Origin: Crossaster papposus
Lineage: Eukaryota > Echinodermata > Asteroidea > Velatida > Solasteridae
Direction: 5' to 3'
Length of the DNA: 64,000 nt
Assembly: GCA_037893245.1 (NCBI GenBank)
Contig: JBAIAA010000074.1
Location: 3,906,001-3,970,000, forward strand
In this document: in pieces, positions 60,701 to 62,929 of the stretch
Layout of the letters: each line of letters opens with the position of its first letter
How positions within the stretch are numbered: position 1 is the first letter of the stretch
The notes under the pieces: model-generated
Told to the model about the DNA's origin: nothing
Database searches by the model: none
What the model saw: only the letters and a program-made list of their open reading frames with translations
Translations under genes and position numbers: made by a program

Positions 60701-61461
60701 TTCTGCGCTAACCATGGTAGACAAAACAATTATGTGCTAAATGTGTGACTCAAGACCCATTCACACTACAGCCTCTCAACCCGGGTTGAACTCAAACCTA
60801 AGTGAACCCGCTGCCACCACAGAATGAGTTTGTTATTATTCAACCCCGTGTTCAATCATTTCAACTAATGCAATCAGTTACTACTATTTTGAATCCAGGA
60901 CAAGACTTTCAACCCGAGATGAAAATCTCAACCCTGGGGCCAATTTCATAGAGCTGTTAAGCACAAAAAGATGCTTAGCATGAAAATTCTTCCTTGTCAA
61001 AAACAGGGTTACAAACCAAATTTTTAGGTAACATATATTGTTTCCGAGTTATATTCAGTTGGTTTTTGCTTAGCATGAAATGCACATGGAGTTTTGGCTG
61101 GCAACCCGTTATTTTTGAGCAAGAATTTGTGGTGCTAAGCAAATTTGTGTGCTTAACAGCTCTATGAAATTGGCCCCTGGTCTGAGGCAGAGTTGAGTTC
61201 TACCCGGGTTGAAATCAATCGCGGGGTTGAAACGTTTCAAGTTTTTAACCCTGCATCAACCCCTGAGATTTGTCTAGTCTGAAAAGAGCTTTAGTCTTAT
61301 TTACCATTTACTAAGAACTTACTTTCGCCTTTCTTCCTCCAGCCACTAGGGGTAACCTTCATGTACAGCGGGCCTTCCTTGGAGAAAAACTTGGCAGGCT
61401 GGTCAGCAATGACTATTAACTCCCGCCAATTCAGGCGCATTCCTCGGCCACCTTTCAACAT
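18642..61461 (-). CDS. INPP4: INPP4-type phosphatidylinositol 3,4-bisphosphate 4-phosphatase with N-terminal PH domain (whole gene, 22 coding exons)
   Basis: Predicted to remove the 4-phosphate of PI(3,4)P2, giving PI3P at endosomal or plasma membranes; this is the known INPP4 family activity. CDS exons: 61461-61323, 55564-55412, 50750-50511, 48752-48517, 46209-46078, 42961-42899, 41752-41562, 39757-39700, 38275-38170, 31051-30947, 30522-30411, 29475-29319, 27228-26767, 26257-26069, 25363-25295, 24148-24025, 23290-23167, 22157-22017, 21049-20952, 20811-20681, 19625-19471, 18777-18642. All introns are GT-AG, all phases agree, and the sum is 3321 nt (1106 aa plus stop). Order: PH about residues 20-130, C2 about 168-305, INPP4 middle region 320-720, phosphatase domain about 720-1106 with CKSAKDR at 1023-1029. 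Human INPP4A/B are about 920-980 aa and lack the PH module. The A versus B choice is not made; a single pre-duplication orthologue is likely. Confidence 0.95.
19471..19625 (-). CDS. INPP4: INPP4 coding exon 21: catalytic CKSAKDR exon
   Basis: Residues 1011-1061, phase 0 to 2. It reads [20 protein letters not shown] then [25 protein letters not shown] (1023-1029) is the CX5R phosphatase P-loop of INPP4A/B, identical in sequence, with Cys1023 as the nucleophile and Arg1029 binding phosphate. All catalytic residues are intact. Acceptor CATGTAG|TTG; donor AGAAG|GTAAGA. Confidence 0.98.
20155..20458 (-). mobile_element. tRNA-derived SINE, family 1
   Basis: On the minus strand the head reads GGTGGCTTGTGTGTAAAGCG, with box B GGTTCGATTCC inside CCCGGGTTCGATTCCCGG. 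The 3' tail is GACTCGACCACGTTGTAGCC then TCCTTCGCAATTCAGC. It lies in the INPP4 intron between exons 20 and 21. Confidence 0.8.
20681..20811 (-). CDS. INPP4: INPP4 coding exon 20
   Basis: Residues 967-1010, phase 1 to 0. It ends [17 protein letters not shown], matching human NVHARKNKNVDILWQAAEI. The first part ([20 protein letters not shown]) is weakly conserved, as in the vertebrate proteins. Acceptor TGTTAG|CTT; donor CACAG|GTTTGT. Confidence 0.93.
20952..21049 (-). CDS. INPP4: INPP4 coding exon 19
   Basis: Residues 934-966, phase 2 to 1. It reads [20 protein letters not shown] then [13 protein letters not shown], matching [20 protein letters not shown] and YYKIFTEKMPP of human INPP4B. Acceptor TTCCAG|ATT; donor TAAAG|GTATGT. 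Confidence 0.96.
21130..21342. mobile_element. TTAA MITE family, copy B
   Basis: Starts TAAACCAGTTCGCGCCGGGA and ends GGCGCGAACTGGTTAA. The 40 bp that follow (AATAGTAGTGTACACAGGGT...) also follow copy A. Confidence 0.85.
21472..21862 (+). mobile_element. tRNA-derived SINE, family 2
   Basis: Head GCGCTGTGGTCTAATGGTTA (box A) and ACGGGTTCGAATC (box B). A GTTCTTGGGCAAGACACTTT block and TCCACCCAGGAGTATAAATG follow. The tail is ACTCGACCGTGTTGTAGCCT with TCCTTCGCAAT, ending in TGT/TTA simple repeats. Confidence 0.85.
22017..22157 (-). CDS. INPP4: INPP4 coding exon 18: [15 protein letters not shown]
   Basis: Residues 887-933, phase 2 to 2. It contains [20 protein letters not shown] and [11 protein letters not shown], matching the human signature [20 protein letters not shown]. 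Acceptor ATGTAG|GTC; donor GAGAT|GTGAGT. This is the most conserved non-catalytic segment of the family. Confidence 0.97.
22230..22422. mobile_element. short TIR element, AGAGGTTTCGCCTGCGAA ends
   Basis: Left AGAGAGGTTTCGCCTGCGAA is inverted at about 22400-22421 (GTTCGTATGCAAAACCTCT). About 190 bp, in the INPP4 intron between exons 17 and 18. Confidence 0.6.
23167..23290 (-). CDS. INPP4: INPP4 coding exon 17
   Basis: Residues 846-886, phase 1 to 2. It reads [25 protein letters not shown] and MPVLTGTR, matching human [21 protein letters not shown] and LPVITGRR. Acceptor TTGTCAG|GTG; donor ACACG|GTAAGA. Confidence 0.96.
23352..23388. repeat. G-rich run
   Basis: GGGAGGGAGG followed by about 28 consecutive G, directly before a SINE. 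Confidence 0.95.
23388..23660 (+). mobile_element. tRNA-derived SINE, family 2 relative
   Basis: GTAGTGTGGCCTAGTGTTCA head, box B-like GGGTTTGAACCC, then GTTCTTGGGAAAGCCACTTC and CCACCCAGAAGTATAAATGG, the same block order as the copy at 21472. Confidence 0.75.
23890..24015. repeat. CTCATTGACTCCCAAAC tandem repeat
   Basis: Four to five 17-bp units, then two CTCACAGCCCTCATCNAAAC units, ending 10 bp from the donor of INPP4 exon 16. Confidence 0.9.
24025..24148 (-). CDS. INPP4: INPP4 coding exon 16
   Basis: Residues 805-845, phase 0 to 1. It reads [20 protein letters not shown] and [15 protein letters not shown], matching human LTALICGFIIKLRNCL and IGLLAQFESLLSTYG. Acceptor TTTACAG|TTG; donor CATG|GTGAGG. 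Confidence 0.96.
24423..25045. mobile_element. MITE, ATATGTGACCTGTCACCACA family, copy 1
   Basis: Ends ATATGTGACCTGTCACCACA and TTGTGGTGACAGGTCACATA, about 623 bp. The interior contains GAGAGTAAAGTC near one end and GACTTTACTCTCAT near the other. A 74-codon open frame inside is shared with other copies but shows no protein signature. Confidence 0.9.
25295..25363 (-). CDS. INPP4: INPP4 coding exon 15: RRDIVFSQA
   Basis: Residues 782-804, 69 nt, phase 0. It reads [20 protein letters not shown] then SQA, matching [17 protein letters not shown] of human INPP4B. Acceptor CCCCTAG|GAG; donor GCG|GTATGT. It is too short to stand out as an open frame and was found by homology. Confidence 0.93.
25911..25987 (-). 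pseudogene. decayed partial duplicate of INPP4 exon 14 (3' end plus donor)
   Basis: Minus strand: a codon run resembling NIKHL...Q-A-Y-S in exon 14 (here [20 protein letters not shown]), followed by a GTAAG donor-like site. It lies 152 bp downstream of the matching point in exon 14. The surrounding GACCACGCC phrases are also repeated, so a tandem duplication of about 150 bp is likely. There is no acceptor and the frame is degraded, so it is unlikely to be spliced in. Confidence 0.6.
26069..26257 (-). CDS. INPP4: INPP4 coding exon 14
   Basis: Residues 719-781, 63 codons, phase 0 to 0. It reads [17 protein letters not shown] and later [18 protein letters not shown]. These match human NVDKSLECIIQRVDKLL and VVNRAKQSLTFVLLQE. 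Acceptor TAACAG|AAG; donor ATGCAG|GTGAGA. A decayed partial copy of its 3' part lies about 152 bp further on (25911-25987). Confidence 0.9.
26396..26714. mobile_element. MITE-like repeat ending in GAGTGGGTCAC, copy 1
   Basis: About 320 bp shared with 38913-39256 (TTTTGTCATGAATAACATCT, TTTGAACTCCAAGGAAGT, CCAAATGAAAGCTTACG). It ends close to the donor of INPP4 exon 13. Confidence 0.75.
26767..27228 (-). CDS. INPP4: INPP4 coding exon 13: serine-rich insertion
   Basis: Residues 565-718, 462 nt, the largest coding exon. It starts [20 protein letters not shown], aligning with the human FKDQLVRSALLALYTARPG region. About 100 residues very rich in Ser follow, with homopolymer runs encoded mostly by AGC/AGT, then [13 protein letters not shown]. 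That last piece may match the human acidic DEEEW stretch. Acceptor GATTCAG|GTC; donor TTGG|GTATGT. The low-complexity part is far longer than the human linker and is probably disordered. The 3' end rests on splice signal and phase only, not homology. Confidence 0.82.
27707..28310 (+). pseudogene. 3' remnant of a non-LTR retrotransposon ORF2
   Basis: Frameshifted reading: [35 protein letters not shown], then [37 protein letters not shown]. These resemble the region after the reverse transcriptase domain of several LINE clades (R-x-G-RFN, a C-G-EQT-HIL-CP zinc-knuckle-like end). Several frame breaks, no 5' part. Inside the INPP4 intron between exons 12 and 13. Inactive. Confidence 0.7.
28962..29235. 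repeat. 12-bp minisatellite GGGTCCGTCCCA
   Basis: About 22 head-to-tail units with few changes; the last units drift to GGATCCGTCCC and GGGATCCGTCC. It is open in several frames on both strands (GSVP, WDGP or PSQG repeats), as expected for a 12-bp unit with no stop. It lies in the INPP4 intron just upstream of exon 12's donor. Confidence 0.97.
29319..29475 (-). CDS. INPP4: INPP4 coding exon 12: helical middle region
   Basis: Residues 512-564, phase 2 to 0. It encodes [20 protein letters not shown] and [13 protein letters not shown], aligning with the human helical segment IIAQINTLKTQVSYYAERL and LADKTRQLV. Acceptor TTGTCCAG|AAG; donor AAG|GTTTGT, which is weaker than the others. Confidence 0.92.
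29673..29889. mobile_element. TTAA MITE family, copy C (right end truncated)
   Basis: TTAACCAGTTCGCGCCAGGA start and the full central part to GAAAACTTGCGTGTATATGA. The right terminal repeat is absent. Confidence 0.8.
30411..30522 (-). CDS. INPP4: INPP4 coding exon 11: TVGAPAAH motif
   Basis: Residues 475-511, phase 1 to 2. It reads [20 protein letters not shown] and GLKRMLEHY, matching [20 protein letters not shown] and GLRKLLHRF of human INPP4B. Acceptor CTTGCAG|AG; donor AAATC|GTGAGT. Confidence 0.97.
30690..30867. mobile_element. tRNA-like SINE fragment split by a MITE fragment with 17-bp direct repeats
   Basis: CGGGACCTTCAGGTTAA occurs at 30718-30734 and 30851-30867. The 116 bp between is a reversed piece of the ATATGTGACC family. 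Upstream, on the minus strand, is a box-B-like GAGTTCAAATCC. The duplicated 17 bp may be a target duplication. Confidence 0.55.
30947..31051 (-). CDS. INPP4: INPP4 coding exon 10: [12 protein letters not shown] motif
   Basis: Residues 440-474, symmetric phase 1. It contains [20 protein letters not shown], nearly identical to the human INPP4B sequence [18 protein letters not shown]. Acceptor GTCTCAG|GTC; donor TAAAG|GTACAA. The 7.1-kb intron upstream is the largest in the gene. Confidence 0.97.
31221..31690. repeat. 71-bp satellite, about 6.5 units
   Basis: TGGCAGTGTACAATGTACGT starts at 31225, 31296, 31367, 31438, 31509, 31580 and 31656. Each unit contains GTGGCCTTTACAC twice. The unit length is not a multiple of three and has no stop in any forward frame, which explains three overlapping open frames. 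Not coding. Lies 170 bp upstream of INPP4 exon 10. Confidence 0.97.
31700..33540. other. INPP4 intron sequence without recognised exon
   Basis: Part of the 7.1-kb intron between exons 9 and 10. It holds a decayed GCTAAGCA-rich MITE at about 32890-33190 (family of 50934) and otherwise unique sequence. Confidence 0.5.
33546..34187. mobile_element. ATATGTGACCTGTCACCACA family, copy 2
   Basis: About 642 bp, highly similar over its whole length to 24423-25045 and in the same orientation. Right end GCGACAGGTCACATAT. Confidence 0.9.
34817..35568. mobile_element. 750-bp fold-back (palindromic) element
   Basis: The left arm (AAACAGGTCAAAAGAAATAA...) is repeated in inverted form on the right (...ATTTCTTTTGACCTGTTT). 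The match covers roughly 300 bp per arm with a short AT-rich centre near 35150-35260. Long identical blocks such as TTAACCTGTTACACAAATGT occur in both arms. No coding. Confidence 0.92.
35589..36496. mobile_element. TIR element, GGGGCCGTCCAAAGTTGTCA ends
   Basis: Starts GGGGCCGTCCAAAGTTGTCA and ends TGACAACTTTGGACGGCCCC, 908 bp, flanked by TTAG on both sides. The TIR continues into GTCGTACAAAGCGTACGA against CGCTCTGTACGAC. Overlapping open frames at 35838-36267 on both strands show no known domain. Confidence 0.85.
37187..37211. repeat. poly-G run
   Basis: About 24 consecutive G followed by GAGAGAAGG. Confidence 0.98.
37460..37480. repeat. poly-C run
   Basis: About 20 consecutive C, 250 bp from the poly-G run, on the opposite strand sense. 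Confidence 0.98.
38170..38275 (-). CDS. INPP4: INPP4 coding exon 9
   Basis: Residues 405-439, phase 0 to 1, reading [20 protein letters not shown] and then [13 protein letters not shown]. It aligns with [20 protein letters not shown] in human INPP4B. Acceptor TTGCCAG|CTT; donor CAAAG|GTAAGT. Confidence 0.93.
38459..38843. mobile_element. MITE with AAGGGATCGTATACGTTTGG ends
   Basis: Left AAGGGATCGTATACGTTTGG, then TAATT; right AATTACCAAACGTATACGAT then CCCTT. 385 bp, AT-rich interior, in the INPP4 intron upstream of exon 9. Confidence 0.9.
38913..39256. mobile_element. MITE-like repeat, copy 2 (partner 26396-26714)
   Basis: Shares TTTTTGTCATGAATGACATC, CTACAGTTTCAGGTTTNATT and the right-hand GCGAGTCAC end with the copy in exon 13's flank. 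Confidence 0.75.
39700..39757 (-). CDS. INPP4: INPP4 coding exon 8
   Basis: Residues 385-404, 58 nt, phase 2 to 0, reading [19 protein letters not shown]. It corresponds to the charged stretch ISLHIKEDLCRNQEIKELGE in human INPP4B. Acceptor TTACAG|AAA; donor GAT|GTAAGT. Confidence 0.88.
39815..40212. mobile_element. ATATGTGACCTGTCACCACA family, copy 3 (internal deletion)
   Basis: Both termini are intact, but only 398 bp long. About 230 bp of the middle present in copies 1 and 2 is missing. Confidence 0.88.
40322..40500. mobile_element. AGGTAGGATACACC-family MITE fragment
   Basis: TTAAAGGTAGGATACATCAT then TGGTAATTGCTTGAATTATC; the left half only. Confidence 0.7.
40667..40938. mobile_element. 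GGGGCCAATTTCAT-family MITE
   Basis: Left CGCCAATTTCATAAAATGTG, right CAATTGGCCCCTGG. Interior with a three-fold TTTGCTTAGCACAAAAA repeat. Confidence 0.75.
40960..41533. mobile_element. non-autonomous hAT-type element with perfect 8-bp target duplication
   Basis: Starts CAGGGTTGTAGCTACGCTGG and ends AATTCTAGCTACAACCCTG, 574 bp. CCTACGGC flanks it exactly on both sides (40952-40959 and 41534-41541). CAGGG termini with an 8-bp duplication are the hallmark of hAT transposition. The inside is rich in GCCGGC and has no transposase. It lies just beyond the donor of INPP4 exon 7. Confidence 0.93.
41562..41752 (-). CDS. INPP4: INPP4 coding exon 7: conserved N-terminal INPP4 core
   Basis: Residues 322-384, leaving phase 2. 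It contains [20 protein letters not shown] and [15 protein letters not shown], matching human KNPVCKLYRFPTSD and MSESILSFHIPKELI. Acceptor TTTCAG|GTT; donor ATCCT|GTGAGT. Confidence 0.95.
42899..42961 (-). CDS. INPP4: INPP4 coding exon 6: short linker exon
   Basis: Residues 301-321 ([20 protein letters not shown] then H), a 63-nt symmetric phase-0 exon with no strong homology of its own. It is supported by a clean acceptor (TTTCAG|CTT), a strong donor (CAC|GTAAGT) and a position and phase that fit between exons 5 and 7. Skipping it would keep the frame, so it could be an alternative cassette. Confidence 0.75.
43148..43650 (+). tRNA. tRNA-like sequence (tRNA pseudogene or SINE head) split by an element
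   Basis: The 5' part GGCTAGCTCATTAGTCGAGA resembles a tRNA D-arm (box A). After a 425-bp insertion the sequence continues GACTCTGCACAAGAAAGCAG then GTGGGTTCAAGTCCCAC (T-arm, box B GGTTCAAGTCC) and a T run. The anticodon loop would be one base too long, and the acceptor stem is not well paired, so it is not a functional tRNA. Confidence 0.55.
43170..43594. mobile_element. TIR element with GGCCGTGTCCGAA ends and TA target duplication
   Basis: Starts AGGCCGTGTCCGAAATGCCG and ends AGTTCGGACACGGCCT. TA flanks both sides, as with Tc1/mariner-type targets. The interior has CTACAGCTAAGGCTAC and the inverted GTAGCTGTAGACGTAG. Confidence 0.85.
44760..44860. repeat. A-rich simple repeat (AAATA)n
   Basis: Almost only A and T on this strand (AAATAAATAAATAA, AAAAATAAAAA), then a C run. 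The hydrophobic Phe/Ile/Leu frames across it are composition artefacts. Confidence 0.95.
44988..45165. mobile_element. TTAA MITE family, reverse-oriented copy F
   Basis: Reads AACTAGTTCGCGCC, GACGCATAAACACGTCACGA, GGTGTGCTTTCC, then GTTAAAATAATCC, which is the reverse complement of the family order. The far end is truncated. Confidence 0.8.
46078..46209 (-). CDS. INPP4: INPP4 coding exon 5: C2 domain, end
   Basis: Residues 257-300, phase 0 to 0. It encodes [15 protein letters not shown] and then [10 protein letters not shown], matching LLGSGTFIVKDLL and GNITVIGWQ of human INPP4A. Acceptor CTATCAG|GTG; donor GGGAA|GTAAGT. Confidence 0.92.
46412..46752. mobile_element. TIR element, GCCACGTTCGCATTGGACTT ends, with an internal perfect duplication
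   Basis: Left GCCACGTTCGCATTGGACTT, right AAAGTCCAATGCGAACGCGG. In between is a 109-bp unit present twice without visible change (46501-46609 and 46610-46713). Confidence 0.85.
46960..47473. mobile_element. TIR element, TTAAGCGGTGGTCA ends, built from GTAGTTAAACGTAG-type repeats
   Basis: Left TAAGCGGTGGTCAAATCTTA then CGGTCACGAACGTAGTT; right AACTACGTTCATGACCGTAA then GATGTGACCACCGC. The ends are extended by many GTAGACCGTAGT and inverted GGTCAACTACG units, so the arms can pair in several registers. A partial relative is at 57000-57216. Confidence 0.85.
47738..48216. mobile_element. TIR element, ATGTTTAAACCATAGAGCT ends
   Basis: The first 38 bp (ATGTTTAAACCATAGAGCTA...ACTAGAGCGC) are inverted at the right end (...GCTCTAGTAATATAATAAGC then TCTATGGTTTAAACAT). 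The interior is rich in GCGCGC and ACGCGCA. No gene. Confidence 0.9.
48517..48752 (-). CDS. INPP4: INPP4 coding exon 4: C2 domain, first half
   Basis: Residues 178-256, phase 1 to 0. It encodes [39 protein letters not shown] and [15 protein letters not shown]. These match the human INPP4A C2 stretch (FVAVSVTTPPQAFW, QTEII, NPIFLSS, VKLSVYDVKDRS) nearly position by position. Acceptor ATCCTTCAG|CC; donor ACG|GTAAGC. Confidence 0.95.
48899..49348. mobile_element. MITE, ATATGTGACCCGCTCTGCAAA ends
   Basis: Left ATATGTGACCCGCTCTGCAA, right TTTGCAGAGTGGGTCACATA. 450 bp. The outer ATATGTGACC matches the family at 24423, suggesting a common transposase. Confidence 0.88.
50511..50750 (-). CDS. INPP4: INPP4 coding exon 3: end of PH domain and linker to C2
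   Basis: Residues 98-177, phase 1 to 1. It starts [20 protein letters not shown], followed by [12 protein letters not shown]. Trp119 sits where the near-invariant tryptophan of the last PH helix is expected. After a charged linker it ends in ESILEMSI, which aligns with the first C2 strand of human INPP4 (EPILEFSLACSEL). Acceptor AAATGCAG|AG; donor AATAT|GTAAGT. Confidence 0.9.
50934..51175. mobile_element. GGGGCCAATTTCAT-family MITE, well-preserved copy
   Basis: GGGGCCAATTTCATAAAACTGC ends against GCAGCTTCATGAAATTGGCC then CC, 242 bp. It lies 184 bp upstream of INPP4 exon 3. Confidence 0.88.
51590..51860. repeat. ACATGTAC-rich stretch
   Basis: The palindrome ACATGTAC and extensions such as TACATGTACATACCGGTACA recur many times here and throughout the window. 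The short open frames across it are not supported. Confidence 0.75.
53455..53602. repeat. G-rich purine tract (GGGGGAAGGGGGGAGG)n
   Basis: About 150 bp of almost pure purine. Flanks AGGCGTAGATTTCCTGAAAG at about 53435 and TCCCTAGGAATCTACGCCT at about 53702 are inverted to each other, so the tract lies in the loop of an imperfect hairpin. Confidence 0.9.
54280..54572. mobile_element. AGGTAGGATACACC-family MITE, reverse copy
   Basis: Ends ATTACCAATATACAATGGTG then TATCCTACCTTTAA. Internal GTGCTTTTCTCGGCATC is shared with 13780. The left end is truncated. Confidence 0.75.
55412..55564 (-). CDS. INPP4: INPP4 coding exon 2: PH domain core
   Basis: Residues 47-97, phase 1 to 1. It encodes [20 protein letters not shown] followed by [12 protein letters not shown], the typical PH strand pattern (W-x-L-x-GNLLFYF, then a hydrophobic strand with VLE). 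Acceptor TTTTAG|CTTACAG; donor ATTG|GTGAGT. The upstream CTTACAG could also act as an acceptor but would break the frame. It joins exon 1 to read ...RKKGETYSERW. Confidence 0.9.
55744..55825. repeat. ATATCAATTA tandem repeat
   Basis: Six 11-bp units of AATATCAATTA directly after GGGTGTAAATTT, about 180 bp upstream of INPP4 exon 2. Confidence 0.95.
56123..56435. mobile_element. AGGTAGGATACACC-family MITE, complete copy flanked by TTAA
   Basis: Starts TTAAAGGAAGGATACAACAT and ends GCAAATGGTGTATCCTACCT then TTAA. 313 bp. Confidence 0.85.
56487..56876 (+). mobile_element. tRNA-derived SINE, family 2
   Basis: Decayed head with box B-like GAGGGTTCAAACC, then GTTCTTAGGCAAGACACTTG, CACCCAGGAGTATAAAAGGG and tail GACTCGACCACGTTGTTGCT, TCCTTCGCAGTTCAGC, ending in ATTATTATTA. 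Confidence 0.8.
57000..57216. mobile_element. right-hand fragment of the TTAAGCGGTGGTCA element family
   Basis: ATACTAGGCTCACAGTACGG through GGCATTCAAGGTGA to CATGACCGTAAGATGTGACC then ACCAC. Near-identical phrases occur at 47198-47470. Confidence 0.85.
57917..57995 (+). tRNA. tRNA-like pseudogene or SINE head
   Basis: GAATAGCTCAGTTGGTAGAG is a good box A and AAGGTTCACATCCC a near-consensus box B at tRNA-like distance. The acceptor and anticodon stems do not close well. Probably a decayed copy. Confidence 0.5.
58350..58563. mobile_element. TTAA MITE family, copy E with both ends and TTAA duplication
   Basis: TTAACCAGTTTGCGCCGTGA to CCGGCGCGAACTGGTTAA, 214 bp. The best-defined copy in the window for terminal structure. 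Confidence 0.9.
59600..60580. repeat. about 100-bp satellite, 7 units, interrupted by an element
   Basis: Unit phrases TGCGTTATGGCACTGCAGCA, GGCTTGCGTACTGTGGCTAG, GAGGATCACATCAACTCAGT recur at 59613, 59731, 59831, 59931, 60031, 60123 and 60466. Spacing is mostly 100, with one of 118 and one of 92. The multiple overlapping open frames are due to the repeat. Confidence 0.95.
60181..60422. mobile_element. TIR element inserted in the 100-bp satellite
   Basis: AGGGCCTTTTCATATCCCTG start and CGAAAAGGCCCT end. Inner arms TTCGTCTTCGTCTTTGGCTT and AAGCCAAAGCCAAAGACGAA are inverted. The satellite unit resumes directly after it with CAGTTTACTGCGG. Confidence 0.85.
60936..61177. mobile_element. GGGGCCAATTTCAT-family MITE nested in another repeat
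   Basis: GGGGCCAATTTCATAGAGCT to AGCTCTATGAAATTGGCCCC, almost perfect inverted ends. The flanks carry CAACCCGGGTTGAA phrases on both sides, which seem to be parts of one older element split by this insertion. Confidence 0.9.
61323..61461 (-). CDS. INPP4: INPP4 coding exon 1: start and beginning of PH domain
   Basis: Residues 1-46, leaving phase 1 at donor GAAA|GTAAGT. It reads [17 protein letters not shown] and then a PH-like first strand, KEGPLYMKV. Two in-frame Met codons are possible, at 61461 and 61440. The upper one is the first ATG after an in-frame stop at 61591-61593. The seven codons just upstream are a serine (AGC) run that would be translated only if an upstream exon supplies the start. 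A good acceptor (TTCCTGTCAG) lies at about 61569, so the transcribed exon may begin at 61568. Confidence 0.85.
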
Positions 61462-61600
61462 GCTGCTGCTGCTGCTGCTGCTGTACGGGAACAACAGGGC
61501 ATGCTGGGAAGGGGCAGCGACTGGTCGCTGTTCCTCAATAAGTGCCGTCGTCTTAGATCGGAATTTGCTGACAGGAAAAGACGGCAGAATTCACGTACTT
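61462..61600 (-). promoter_or_regulatory. INPP4: 5' UTR or upstream part of INPP4 exon 1
   Basis: On the minus strand an acceptor-like TTCCTGTCAG ends at about 61569. A stretch open in the coding frame follows and runs through a seven-codon AGC (Ser) run into the first ATG. The in-frame stop is at 61591-61593. Without an upstream coding exon this is 5' UTR. No promoter element could be recognised in the window. Confidence 0.45.
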
Positions 61601-62153
61601 GACATCATTTTATGTGTACCAAAAAATGGTAATGAAACCAAGGATCCCTTAAAAGTGCCCAAGGCACTGTACCGGTAGCTCGCAAGCTTGAAGAAACCTG
61701 TAGAGAGAAGACAATGAGAAGAAGGTACAGTTTTAGGGAAAGAGAGGATTGGAAAAAGCACACGAGAGAAACTGAACCTTGATTGGGAAAATAAAATGCC
61801 TTTACGAGGTAAATGTACGACAAACTATATCTTTGACTCTTCTATAAAATGCTTTTTCCATTTTAGTTGAGCTACATGTACCTGTACATGTACCATACAG
61901 TACCTAACACCACAGGCCAATGATGAAGTCAAGCGTGAATATATACAATGGCTTTTATGGAGCTTTGTGTATAATATAAATAACACGCTTACATCTAGAA
62001 CAGCAAATAAAGTTTTTTTTTTCTTCTCTGAATCCAGTTCCCGTGCTAAGCCTCTTTTTCACGTTTATAAATCTTTGGATTCTTGATAGGAAAATCAAAG
62101 GTTGTTCAATCGAGATCAGATGGGAGTTGAACAGGGGCCACTATGGGTAAAAG

Positions 62154-62520
62154 TCAAGGGGGAGGGGAGGGGTAGGAGGGGGAGGGGTAGGAGGGGGAGG
62201 GGAGGGGTAGGAGGGGGAGGGGATGGGTAGGAGGGGGAGGGGAGGGGTAGAAGGGGAAGGGTAGGAGGGTAGAAGGGGGATGGGGGGTAGGAGGGGGATG
62301 GGGGGTAGGAGGGGGATGGGGGGTAGGAGGGGGATGGGGGGGTAGGAGGGGGATGGGGGGGGGGTAGGAGGGGGATGGGGGGTAGGAGGGGGGTGGGGGA
62401 GGGGGGGGGTAGAAGGGGGGAGGGGGTAGGAGGGGGAGGGGGTAGGAGGGGATAGGAGGGGGGGGGGGGGGTAGGGGGGGGGGGGGTAGGAGAAGGGGGG
62501 GGGGGGGGGGAGGAGGGAAG
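62154..62520. repeat. G-rich purine array (GGGGGATGGGGGGTAGGA)n
   Basis: About 365 bp of purines broken only by T in GTAGGAG and GATGGG. Unit length drifts between 10 and 20 bp. The long proline-rich minus-strand frames are not believed. Strong quadruplex or triplex potential. Confidence 0.95.
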
Positions 62521-62929
62521 GAGCTGCTTTTAAACAAACCTGACCACCCATCCGGGAATAACCGGCTTGGGTAAAGAAAAGAAGGTCAAATTTAATTTGT
62601 ATCAAATGCCAACGAGTCCCCCAAAGTGGGTCAGACCTGAAGTAATCACTTCCTTACGTACAATCGTTCCTTTTATCTCGAGACACAAGTTGGTCTACGT
62701 GCATCTTTTACTAAATTCAAGGTGTTTTTGTTTTACTGCACATGTACCTGCACCAAAGGTCATACCAGAAACACTGAACAAACAGTTTCAATAGAGTTAT
62801 TCCTTTAAAAATTGGAGCATTATGTTACAGGAACCGCACCAAAAAAAAATACTTGGGACATTCTTTTATTGGCCATTTATAGTGTGACAAAACAAATTTG
62901 GTTTACGTGCACCATTGTGGCAACTAACT

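Noticed and set aside
62141-62605. Proline-rich minus-strand frames of 127 and 154 codons
   Set aside because: Pure low-complexity translation of a G-rich purine array; two frames overlap throughout.
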